From assembly GCA_002426575.1 (NCBI GenBank), contig DIRE01000079.1, positions 1-31,250 on the forward strand: a stretch of DNA of 31,250 nucleotides, read 5' to 3'. This DNA is from Clostridiaceae bacterium UBA5444. GTDB lineage: Bacteria > Bacillota > Clostridia > Clostridiales > Oxobacteraceae. A program made the translations under genes and the position numbers. The notes under the pieces were generated by a model that was not told where the DNA came from, ran no database searches, and was given only the letters and a program-made list of their open reading frames with translations. Shown here piece by piece: positions 22,217 through 29,459 of the stretch (position 1 is the stretch's first letter; every line of letters starts with the position of its first letter).

Positions 22217-24422
22217 CTCCCTTTAGAATTTGAGACATATTTCTCTTTTCGAAATATATAATAAATAAATTTAGGATTATAGATTCAATTATAAATTTCA
22301 AGCCAAATATATAATAAAAGTTTCTTTTTACTAATAACACACATAGTATAAACTCTACTAAATTTGTTAAGATGAGTAATTGGAGGATATGGGAGTACCT
22401 TTCAAAATAGTTATATCCAAATGCTTTTTTTATAAAATATTCGTATGTGTTTTTTTGAAAGAAAAGATATACATTTTGAATTATGAGTATAAACATTACT
22501 ATAACAATTCCAATCAAAATAATCTTTATTAAGTTAGCAGCCATTTTTAATGAGTTTATTTCTTTCATAACAAGCTCATTTGGCTTAACTAAATGTGAAA
22601 GATTATCATCAATTTTATATTCTTTAAGCTTTTCAACCAATTTTGCATAAGTTTGTTCTGTGTCTGAATTTATTAGTTTTATAAATATTGTTTGATTGTC
22701 AGAAGTAGCATAATATCTATCTGGAACTAATGAATTTGCTTCAGTCATTACTTGAATAATTGGGTCGGTGATAAGATTGTTATTATAGGGGGAAACATTC
22801 ATGTTAAATGAAAATATTTGTTGGTCAGATTTAGTATAGATGAAAATAATATTTTTGCTTTCATCTTTTGGGCTTTGATGATAATAATCAACATGGAGCT
22901 TATCGTGAAATTCCTTCCGGATTGGAGAAAAATACTTATAATTATATTCTTCTTTATCCCTGTATTGCTCAGGAACAAGATAAATAGTTTGCGGAATATC
23001 TTCATTAATTATAATTTGCTGCCCATTTTCATCATATACGGGAAATGTATTCAAATAATTCGGGTTTACCTTAATACTCTTAACAATGTTATTATCTTTA
23101 TTAGCAATTAAACTATCCATTGTATATAAATCAGCGTTAATATATATTGCATTCATTTCCTGATTTAGGTAGGGGTATAATTCATAACATGGAATATCAA
23201 AAGGGTACTTTCCACTTATTATTTCATCCTTATCATTGCCTACTGTTACTGGGTAAAAAACACCATAATTTGCAGCCAAACCCCAGCTAGAAAGGGCCTT
23301 TTGTTTAGCAGTAATTGTATGCAGATTAGTTATGAGATTAGTTGCTGTTAATATGATTGCAACAGATACAGCCAGTTTAATAATAGCATTAAATAGCGTG
23401 ATAATTCCAATAGGTTTTTTGCCTTTGATACAATATGTCATTTTAATACTGTGGATATATATACTTGAAATTAGCGTAAGCGCAAGCATTAAAACTACAA
23501 ATGTCATTATATTAGCAGTTATTACTTTAATAAAAAACTCACTATTATTATCTGGTATAAATACCATACATATAGCAATAATTAAGTTGCTAATTATAAA
23601 TATTGATGAATAAAACTTTAAAAATAAATGCCCGCAAATACTCAAAGGCTTATAGCCATTAAGTTTCATAATTGATATCTCTTTTGTATGATATATAAGG
23701 TAGTATATTAACGTAAAAAGCGAAACAACAAAAAAGAAGAACTGAAATATAATAATATTTTGATCATGAGAGGGTTTAATATTACTAATTCGTGGGTCCC
23801 TACCATCAACAATTTTGTATGTATCAGCGGTATATATATGATCAATATTATGTTTAGTAGTATTTAGCAAGTTTACGTAATCATTTATAAAATTTTCAAA
23901 CTGTTCATCCGAGAAACATTCAGCATTGTATGTCGCAGCATACCTATAACGGGCTAATAATTTGTCGATTGTAAATACCGAATAATAATGGGAACCACCG
24001 AAGTCTTTTATTTTACCTATTTGGTTATCTTCATTTGTTTCTACTGTAGATAGAAAAAGATTTTCATTGTTCATATCATCTTGTGCTAGGCCACGTCCAT
24101 TAGATAGTTTTATATTTGTAAAAAATGAGGTAGGGGTATTACTCAGAAAAATATAATCTTCAAATAATGATTTGTTTTTTTCGCTGTCATAATAAGAAAT
24201 AGAACGAGAAATATTGACTCCATTTTTTAGTGCTGCTTGCTTCAATAATTCCATATTTTCAGCATTTAAATTATATGGGTCATCAGGAATTACAAACTTA
24301 TAAGAAAATGACAATGTGGAATTAGTGATATTATTGAATTGCTGATTAGCATAGTTAAAATAATAAGCAGCAAATAAAACGATATACATAGTAAATGAAA
24401 AAATTGCTATAAAACGTTTCAA
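22209..24422 (-). CDS. bacteriocin-associated integral membrane protein (DUF1430-like)
   Basis: A 737-residue protein. There is one N-terminal membrane segment, a ~200-residue extracellular domain, three to four helices around residues 225-370, a second extracellular domain (~380-620) and three to four C-terminal helices. This layout, together with the ATPase behind it, fits the bacteriocin-associated membrane protein family found with lactococcin 972-type peptides. Start is TTG 24422 with a GGGGGG ribosome site. I see no lactococcin-like precursor ORF in the ~380 bases upstream on this strand, so the exporter/immunity pair looks orphaned. A two-part inverted repeat (ATGTTAC/GTAACAT, about 24511-24532) upstream could be an operator. 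Confidence 0.8.
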   Translation of the reverse strand: MKRFIAIFSFTMYIVLFAAYYFNYANQQFNNITNSTLSFSYKFVIPDDPYNLNAENMELLKQAALKNGVNISRSISYYDSEKNKSLFEDYIFLSNTPTSFFTNIKLSNGRGLAQDDMNNENLFLSTVETNEDNQIGKIKDFGGSHYYSVFTIDKLLARYRYAATYNAECFSDEQFENFINDYVNLLNTTKHNIDHIYTADTYKIVDGRDPRISNIKPSHDQNIIIFQFFFFVVSLFTLIYYLIYHTKEISIMKLNGYKPLSICGHLFLKFYSSIFIISNLIIAICMVFIPDNNSEFFIKVITANIMTFVVLMLALTLISSIYIHSIKMTYCIKGKKPIGIITLFNAIIKLAVSVAIILTATNLITNLHTITAKQKALSSWGLAANYGVFYPVTVGNDKDEIISGKYPFDIPCYELYPYLNQEMNAIYINADLYTMDSLIANKDNNIVKSIKVNPNYLNTFPVYDENGQQIIINEDIPQTIYLVPEQYRDKEEYNYKYFSPIRKEFHDKLHVDYYHQSPKDESKNIIFIYTKSDQQIFSFNMNVSPYNNNLITDPIIQVMTEANSLVPDRYYATSDNQTIFIKLINSDTEQTYAKLVEKLKEYKIDDNLSHLVKPNELVMKEINSLKMAANLIKIILIGIVIVMFILIIQNVYLFFQKNTYEYFIKKAFGYNYFERYSHILQLLILTNLVEFILCVLLVKRNFYYIFGLKFIIESIILNLFIIYFEKRNMSQILKGGV

Positions 24423-24806
24423 ATATAGCCCCCCTTTTAAAATATAAACATCTGCTTATTAAAATAAGCGTAAAATATTAGTGAATATCAGGTTTTTAAC
24501 CTTATTAATTCTATGTTACCATAAATAGTAACATATGTGGATTAAATACTTTTATTAATGCTTATATTTGGCGTTATTTATAGCTAACTTTTAAAGAATA
24601 AAGGAAAGGTGCTTAAGAGTGCAAGTCAAGAAACACGTATTCAGTATATTTTATTTATTAGTGCTATAAAATAAGAATGCGGTTTATAAGCTGGTTTTTC
24701 TTAGGTCGTTAGTTTCCTGATGGTTGACTTTTTCAACCGAAATATCGCATATTTCCATTGATTTTGATTGCTTATTAAACTAACATAAGGTCAGGGGTTA
24801 GTAGTT
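24423..24806. other. 384-nt gene-free divergent region
   Basis: Between the minus-strand exporter and the regulator remnant. It holds two short palindromes near the exporter start (CTTATTTTAATAAG-like at about 24453-24470, and ATGTTAC-8-GTAACAT at about 24511-24532), possible operators, and a small hairpin GGTTGA/TCAACC at 24722-24738. I see no convincing ORF, RNA gene or terminator. Confidence 0.5.
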
Positions 24807-24920
24807 ATGAGAGAAATTAATATTTCAACGGTTATTGCGGCAAAAAGAAAAGAAAAAGGCATTTGATCAAGCCCTCTCCGAATGTCATTTTATTATCATG
24901 CGGAGCAACAGATTAATTAA
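24807..24920 (+). pseudogene. truncated XRE-family HTH regulator remnant
   Basis: ATG 24807 opens MREINISTVIAAKRKEKGI, the standard start of XRE-type repressors that precede this kind of ABC cassette, then stops at TGA 24864, exactly where the helix-turn-helix would continue (usually TQDELA). The same frame resumes after the stop for 17 codons, ending AEQQIN-TAA at 24918, which looks like the regulator's own C-terminus. The middle has been lost by internal deletion. The cassette downstream has therefore lost its local repressor. Confidence 0.65.
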
Positions 24921-24937
24921 AGGAGTGAATTTTAATT

Positions 24938-25132
24938 TTGGACATTAGTAATTTATTACCCATTCTTATCCCGCTTGGTATCCTGGAAGTGGTGCTGACC
25001 GGAACATCACTTATCCATATCTTCACCCATAAAACATACAAGCATGGCAGCCGTGTGCTTTGGGTAATTTTAAGCTTTATATACATCATCGGACCGGTAC
25101 TTTATTTTACCATAGGCAGGGGCGATGAATAA
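24938..25132 (+). CDS. small PLDc_N-domain membrane protein
   Basis: A 64-residue protein with two membrane helices (LLPILIPLGILEVVLTGTSL and VLWVILSFIYIIGPVLYFTI) separated by a short basic loop. This is the PLDc_N (phospholipase D nuclease N-terminal) domain alone, commonly found as a small subunit beside ABC-2 type cassettes in Firmicutes. The start is TTG 24938 with AGGAG upstream. Its stop codon overlaps the ATPase start by one base (TAATG). Function is unknown. Confidence 0.75.
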   Translation: MDISNLLPILIPLGILEVVLTGTSLIHIFTHKTYKHGSRVLWVILSFIYIIGPVLYFTIGRGDE

Positions 25133-26037
25133 TGGACATTCTCACTATAGAAAACTTGTCCAAAAGTTTTGGAAACAATAAGGTCATTGATGGCCTTTCC
25201 TTTTCAGTGCCCGAACATTCGATTTACGGTTTTATAGGACAGAACGGTGCTGGGAAAACCACCACTATGAAGATGATATTGGGATTGCTGAAAGCCGATA
25301 GCGGCAAAATGGCTGTCTGCGGCGAGAAAGTCAGTTTCGGGCAAACCAAGACTAATGAATATATCGGTTATCTGCCCGATGTGCCGGAATTTTATCCATA
25401 TATGCGCCCAAAAGAATATTTAAAGCTCTGCGGCGACATTACCGGTATGTCCTCAGGCAAAATAAAAAGTCGTATTGATGAGCTGCTGGTGCTTGTAGGA
25501 CTCAGCGGTGTCAATAAAAAGATTGGGAGCTTTTCACGCGGTATGAAGCAGCGGCTTGGGATTGCTCAGGCACTACTAAACGAACCAAAGCTACTTATCT
25601 GTGATGAGCCGACATCAGCACTTGACCCTATTGGCAGAAAAGAAATTCTTGACATTTTGCTTTCTGTCAAAGGCAGAACTACAGTTGTGTTATCAACGCA
25701 TATTCTTGCAGATGTAGAGCGTATCTGTGACCATGTAGCAGTATTAAATAACGGAAGGCTTGCCCTTTGCGGTACCTTACCAGAAATTAAGGCGAGGCAC
25801 AAAGCGGATAGCTTGTTTATTGAATTTGCGACAAGTGCAGATAAGGATAAATTTATTGCCCTGTTTGATATGACGAATTATGCGCAAACGGAAACAAGTG
25901 TCACTATACACACGGGCAACATTGCTGCAACACAAACGGCGGTGATTGAACTGATTGCCAAAGAAAAACTTCTGCCGCAAAAGCTTGAAGTCGCAGAGCC
26001 AACTATCGAAAGCCTGTTTTTGGAGGTGGTAAAATGA
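25132..26037 (+). CDS. ABC-2 type transporter ATPase
   Basis: A 301-residue ATPase of the CcmA/NatA (drug or Na+ efflux, antimicrobial peptide immunity) class. Walker A GQNGAGKTT, signature FSRGMKQRLG, Walker B LLICDEPTSALDP and H-loop LSTH are intact, with a ~80-residue C-terminal extension. Base composition is visibly richer in G and C than the flanking genes, suggesting recent transfer. It overlaps the permease start by four bases (ATGA). Confidence 0.92.
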   Translation: MDILTIENLSKSFGNNKVIDGLSFSVPEHSIYGFIGQNGAGKTTTMKMILGLLKADSGKMAVCGEKVSFGQTKTNEYIGYLPDVPEFYPYMRPKEYLKLCGDITGMSSGKIKSRIDELLVLVGLSGVNKKIGSFSRGMKQRLGIAQALLNEPKLLICDEPTSALDPIGRKEILDILLSVKGRTTVVLSTHILADVERICDHVAVLNNGRLALCGTLPEIKARHKADSLFIEFATSADKDKFIALFDMTNYAQTETSVTIHTGNIAATQTAVIELIAKEKLLPQKLEVAEPTIESLFLEVVK

Positions 26038-26798
26038 GGGCTTATTTTGCTTTTACCAAAAAGGAATTTATCGAAAATCTACGGACCTATAAACTGATGA
26101 TAATGATAGTTGTGTTTTTGATTTTCGGTGTGATGAGTCCGCTTTTTGCAAAGTTTACCCCCGAAATATTAAAAGCTGCAGGCTTGGATGCCTCCGCTCT
26201 TGGTGTGGGCACACCTACTGCAATAGACAGCTTTGCCCAATTTTTCAAAAATGTCGGGCAATTGGGACTGCTTGTGCTTGTTATCGTATTTAGTGGCATA
26301 ATGGCAAATGAACTTTCCAAAGGAACGCTTATCAACATACTGACAAAGGGTATGAGGCGTAGCACGGTTATTCTATCAAAATTTATAATGGCAACAGTTA
26401 TTTGGACAGTTTCCTACCTGCTCTGCCTTGCTGTCACTTATGCTTATACTGCTTATTATTTTACAATAGAGAATATAAGTAATGCATTTTTAGCTTTTTC
26501 AAGTATGTGGCTGTTTGGCGTGTTGCTGATTGCTATCGTAATTTTAGGAGGTGTGCTGTTTAAGAATGTTTATGGCAGCCTGCTTTTAACTGGTGGTATC
26601 GTTGTTGTTATGACGATAGTCAATATTGCTCCGAAACTGCAAAAATATAATCCGATAACTCTGTCGTCTGATAATATGCAGCTAATCATGGCACAAAAAG
26701 CCGCATCGGATTTCATGCCTGCTGTTATTATTTGTGCAGTCTTAACTATCGTTTCTGTTATTGCTTCAATAATGATATTTAATAAAAAGCAGTTATAA
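26034..26798 (+). CDS. ABC-2 type transporter permease
   Basis: A 254-residue membrane protein with about six helices. It opens with an amphipathic KKEFIENLRTYK elbow and a first helix LMIMIVVFLIFGVMSPLFA, and has the ABC-2 pattern MANELSKGTLINILTKGMRR in the cytosolic loop. It pairs with the preceding ATPase. The likely role is efflux or peptide resistance; the substrate is not readable. Confidence 0.9.
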   Translation: MRAYFAFTKKEFIENLRTYKLMIMIVVFLIFGVMSPLFAKFTPEILKAAGLDASALGVGTPTAIDSFAQFFKNVGQLGLLVLVIVFSGIMANELSKGTLINILTKGMRRSTVILSKFIMATVIWTVSYLLCLAVTYAYTAYYFTIENISNAFLAFSSMWLFGVLLIAIVILGGVLFKNVYGSLLLTGGIVVVMTIVNIAPKLQKYNPITLSSDNMQLIMAQKAASDFMPAVIICAVLTIVSVIASIMIFNKKQL

Positions 26799-26853
26799 GG
26801 CGTCATGGGTGTGATGATCGTAAATCTGACATCAACAATATCTGGTAAACTCC

Positions 26854-26902
26854 GCCAAAACTAAATTAAAAAGTGCTAGCGACTTTTTAATTTAGTTTTG
26901 GC
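26854..26902. terminator. 21-bp perfect inverted repeat between convergent genes
   Basis: Arms at 26854-26874 (GCCAAAACTAAATTAAAAAG plus T) and 26882-26902 are exactly complementary with a 7-nt loop. It ends the ABC-2 cassette and faces the minus-strand pseudogene, so it probably stops transcription in both directions. Confidence 0.75.
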
Positions 26903-26941
26903 TTTATATGGGAAACACATGAGGATTAACTCTCAAAGTTT

Positions 26942-27489
26942 CTATTTAAGATTAAACTCCATGGTAACAGGGTTGTGGTCTGTATATTTAAAATCAAAGG
27001 AATGTCCAAATACACTGGTTACTTTTATGTTATCAGATACTAAATATCCATCAATTACTGCTGTAAAGTTTACATCTCTTGTATAGGAAGTAGCATCTGT
27101 TCTTGTAGTAGGAATACTTTTATCTGCTGCCCAAGTAAAGCCTTCTGGTTTAAAATCTTCAGGTATCTTTTGAAGCCAATCAGGCCATTTTTCCTTTCCA
27201 TTATACCATTTAGGTTTTCCATAGTTTTTTCTTTGCTTGATGATTGAGAGCTATGCCCTCCATCCATGAAGAAGTCTTGATCCTTATCCATTCCCCCGTA
27301 TCCTATATTGTAGGTTACAATCGATAATGGCTCTTTTTGAGCTATCTTTTTATCTTGTCGGTTTTCAATGGAAATAGGTATTTTATCATCAGGTCTATAA
27401 TCTGTAATGGTCAACACCAAAAGAAAAATTAGAAAAGCTCCAACTAATACTGAGACTGTCCAAGCAATACCCTTTAGAAACTTTTCCAT
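26942..27489 (-). pseudogene. endonuclease/exonuclease/phosphatase family protein, internally deleted and frameshifted
   Basis: Reading from 27489, the first part has a membrane anchor (FLKGIAWTVSVLVGAFLIFL) and the EEP-family start PLSIVTYNIGYGGMDKDQDF. After SSSKEKTMENL the frame changes. A second frame then gives KWPDWLQKIPEDF, PEGFTWAADKSIPTTRTDA, VNFTAVIDGYLVSDNIKV and YTDHNPVTMEFNLK, the normal C-terminus ending in TAG at 26942-26944. The central ~150 residues, with most catalytic motifs, are missing. The junction is near 27215-27226. The protein is surely inactive. Confidence 0.85.
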
Positions 27490-27619
27490 ATTTTATCCCC
27501 CATTTTACATATGGCAGTGTAAAATTAACACTACCAATAATTATTTAGGCAATAGCTTATTTAAATTAATACACTAATTATACATTAATTATATAGCAAA
27601 ACCTTCCAACCTGCTACAT

Positions 27620-27737
27620 ATAAGTGAAAGGTGGAATTTATAAGGTAATATATAGAGAAATAGCGCCTCGGCAACCTGCGTGGCACTCACATCTTCCATT
27701 TTCCACTTATCCGTGGTATAATTGTGGTAATACCACG
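27620..27737 (+). ncRNA. structured 5' leader, candidate riboswitch of unknown class
   Basis: A long stem joins 27620-27636 (ATAAGTGAAAGGTGGAA) to 27694-27710 (TTCCATTTTCCACTTAT) with one mismatch and two G-U pairs. It encloses about 57 nt containing AGCGCC/GGCACT (one mismatch) around CGGCAACC. A second hairpin CGTGGTAT/ATACCACG (27712-27737) follows, and then a terminator. CGGCAACC recalls the SAM-I riboswitch core, but I cannot place the other SAM-I elements. Layout (aptamer-like domain plus terminator before a vitamin-type transporter) supports a riboswitch. Confidence 0.5.
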
Positions 27738-27739
27738 AA

Positions 27740-27770
27740 GGTAGAGCATTTTTTTTTGCTCTACCTTTTT
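27740..27770 (+). terminator. leader terminator before the ECF S component
   Basis: GGTAGAGCA (27740-27748) pairs perfectly with TGCTCTACC (27757-27765) around a T-only loop, followed by five T residues. It lies only 23 nt before the start codon, so it can act as a conditional switch. Confidence 0.85.
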
Positions 27771-27793
27771 GTGTTTATAAGGGGGAAAATAAA

Positions 27794-28309
27794 ATGAATA
27801 CAAAAACAAATGATATGGTAAAGGCAAGTCTATTTTTAGCCCTTGGACTGATTGTACCTTATATTTTTCATGCCACGGGAATTCCTGGTACGGTATTTTT
27901 GCCAATGCATATACCTGTTTTATTATGTGGGTTTATTCTAGGCTCAAGGTATGGACTTATTATAGGATTTATAACACCGTTTCTAAATTCGCTGCTTTTA
28001 GGTATGCCGCCAATGTACCCTGCAGCCGTTTCTATGGCCTTCGAACTTGCTACATATGGTCTTGTTGCAGGATATTTTTATAAGAAAAGGAAGTATAATA
28101 TATATGTATCTTTAATTATTTCAATGCTGCTTGGAAGAGTAGTATCTGGAGTTGCAAACTATATACTTTATACGGCTGGGGGAAAAGGCTATGCATTTGA
28201 GATTTTCTTAACCTCTGCTTTTGTAAAACCTGTTTGGGGAATAATAATTCAGATAGTGCTTATACCAATTATAGTAAAAGCATTAGAAAAAAGTAATAGA
28301 AAGGCCTGA
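27794..28309 (+). CDS. ECF transporter S component
   Basis: A 171-residue membrane protein with about five or six helices. MVKASLFLALGLIVPYIFHA and LPMHIPVLLCGFILGSRYGL, then PMYPAAVSMAFELATYGLVA, are typical of energy-coupling-factor substrate-binding (S) components for vitamins or small metabolites. Such proteins use shared EcfA/A'/T subunits encoded elsewhere. ATG 27794 follows AGGGGG. It lies six bases before a methyltransferase gene. The vitamin cannot be identified by eye; folate, pantothenate, thiamine precursors or another ligand are open. Confidence 0.85.
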   Translation: MNTKTNDMVKASLFLALGLIVPYIFHATGIPGTVFLPMHIPVLLCGFILGSRYGLIIGFITPFLNSLLLGMPPMYPAAVSMAFELATYGLVAGYFYKKRKYNIYVSLIISMLLGRVVSGVANYILYTAGGKGYAFEIFLTSAFVKPVWGIIIQIVLIPIIVKALEKSNRKA

Positions 28310-28314
28310 GACAA

Positions 28315-28887
28315 ATGGATAATAGAGAGTTTTTTAATGAACTTGCTTTTAAATGGGACGAGATGTGTAACCACGATGATGAAAAGATAAAAAAGATAAT
28401 TGAGCTATCATCAATTAGGGGTGGTTCAAATATACTTGATGTTGGTACAGGAACAGGGATACTTATAAGTTATTTGCTAAAGGAAAATCCTTATAGCATA
28501 ACTGCTGTTGATATTTCGGAAAATATGATTGCAGTAGCTAAGGAGAAGTTTAAGGATAACAGAGTCAAATTTATGGTAAAGAATATTATGGAGTTTAATG
28601 AAAAAGGGTTTGATTATATATTTCTATACTCTGTTTACCCTCATTTTGATAATAAAGAGGAATTATTTAAACACCTATTTGGACTTTTAAATCCGGAGGG
28701 CAGAATAGTTATTGCCCATTCTGAAAGTAGAGAGAAAATAAATAATGTCCATGCTAAAAGTAGTGTTGTAAGGAATGATGTTTTGCCTAAAGCAGAGATA
28801 ACCGTTGGGATTATGGAACCTTATTTCTCCATAGATAAGGTAATAGATAGCGAAGATATGTATTATATATCAGGTATAAAAAAGTAG
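28315..28887 (+). CDS. class I SAM-dependent methyltransferase
   Basis: A 190-residue enzyme with motif I ILDVGTGTGI (Asp42-Gly48), acidic motif II AVDISENM, and MEFNEKGFDYIFLYSVYPHF and LNPEGRIVIAHS further on. It belongs to the Methyltransf_11/25 class. It starts six bases after the ECF gene, so the two are co-transcribed under the same leader; it may modify the imported compound. Its TAG stop lies inside the hairpin at 28879-28916. Substrate unknown. Confidence 0.88.
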   Translation: MDNREFFNELAFKWDEMCNHDDEKIKKIIELSSIRGGSNILDVGTGTGILISYLLKENPYSITAVDISENMIAVAKEKFKDNRVKFMVKNIMEFNEKGFDYIFLYSVYPHFDNKEELFKHLFGLLNPEGRIVIAHSESREKINNVHAKSSVVRNDVLPKAEITVGIMEPYFSIDKVIDSEDMYYISGIKK

Positions 28888-28916
28888 AAGATGCTATATA
28901 GTATCTTCTACTTTTT
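28879..28916. terminator. bidirectional terminator at convergent gene ends
   Basis: An 18-bp stem (AAAAAGTAGAAGATGCTA with TAGTATCTTCTACTTTTT, one G-U) around a 2-nt loop, with A and T runs at the two ends. It includes the methyltransferase stop codon and the end of the minus-strand gene, so it serves both strands. Confidence 0.88.
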
Positions 28917-29319
28917 TACTTATATCTAATATAATTTCATCAATTATTTCTTTTATTTCAAGGTTCCTTGTACCTGGAATGTAAATACCGTGTTTTCTAA
29001 GGGGTATAATATACTTTATGCAATCTAAGCCAAATATTGCTTGGGATATAGCAGGGGTTATCTCACCCTTTATTCCGCCGCTGCACACAATACCAATAGG
29101 ACCTATTAAGCAATCTATTTTTTCTTGGCTGCAAAACATACATATTTCTTTTTCCCCGATTATACCTTTATCAGCCCCTGATTTTATCATATTAGAAGTA
29201 GCAGCAGGGTTTGTACCTAATCCAATTATGTATATATTATTTCCTACCTCTTTTTTGATTCGTCTTATAATTGTCTGGCCTAAACCAGCCCCTAATCCAT
29301 CAATTATTGCAATCCTCAT
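28894..29319 (-). CDS. DUF3842 family protein
   Basis: A 141-residue cytoplasmic protein with a Rossmann-like start (MRIAIIDGLGAGLGQTIIRR), then IYIIGLGTNPAATSNMIKSG, IDCLIGPIGIVCSGGIKGEI and KYIIPLRKHGIYIPGT. This is the pattern of the uncharacterised DUF3842 family of Clostridia. Start ATG 29319 has a GGTGGTGACGG-type site upstream on the minus strand. Function is unknown; the fold suggests nucleotide or cofactor binding. It stands alone, transcribed divergently from the peptidase. Confidence 0.85.
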   Translation of the reverse strand: MRIAIIDGLGAGLGQTIIRRIKKEVGNNIYIIGLGTNPAATSNMIKSGADKGIIGEKEICMFCSQEKIDCLIGPIGIVCSGGIKGEITPAISQAIFGLDCIKYIIPLRKHGIYIPGTRNLEIKEIIDEIILDISKKVEDTI

Positions 29320-29394
29320 TTAGCCGTCACCACCTATAATAATTACTTTGTCTAATTATATCATATAATAATTATGCAATTAGACTTTTATCAT

Positions 29395-29422
29395 TTGTCA
29401 TGATTTAATATAAGTATATAAT
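29395..29422 (+). promoter_or_regulatory. promoter of the oligoendopeptidase gene
   Basis: TTGTCA (29395-29400), a 16-nt spacer and TATAAT (29417-29422), about 38 nt upstream of the start codon. Confidence 0.6.
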
Positions 29423-29459
29423 ATATATATATAATACTAAAAAACGAGGAGGAAAGTAT

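Larger units (their letters stand above)
27490..27793 (+). other. gene-free leader region before the ECF gene
   Basis: About 300 bases without a gene. The first 110 are AT-rich and may hold promoters in both directions, though I see no clear -35/-10 pair. From 27620 on lies a structured leader, described separately, that ends in a terminator. Confidence 0.5.

Noticed and set aside
24870..24880. CCCTCTCCG matching the 3' acceptor end of the tRNA-Ser (possible attachment-site copy)
   Set aside because: Only nine bases match and the match stops at CCA; it lies inside the XRE remnant. It is too short to call an att site without comparison genomes.
27661..27700. A bona fide SAM-I, THF, ZTP or cobalamin riboswitch
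   Set aside because: Only CGGCAACC resembles SAM-I; the other conserved blocks of each class could not be found by eye. Kept as an unassigned leader.
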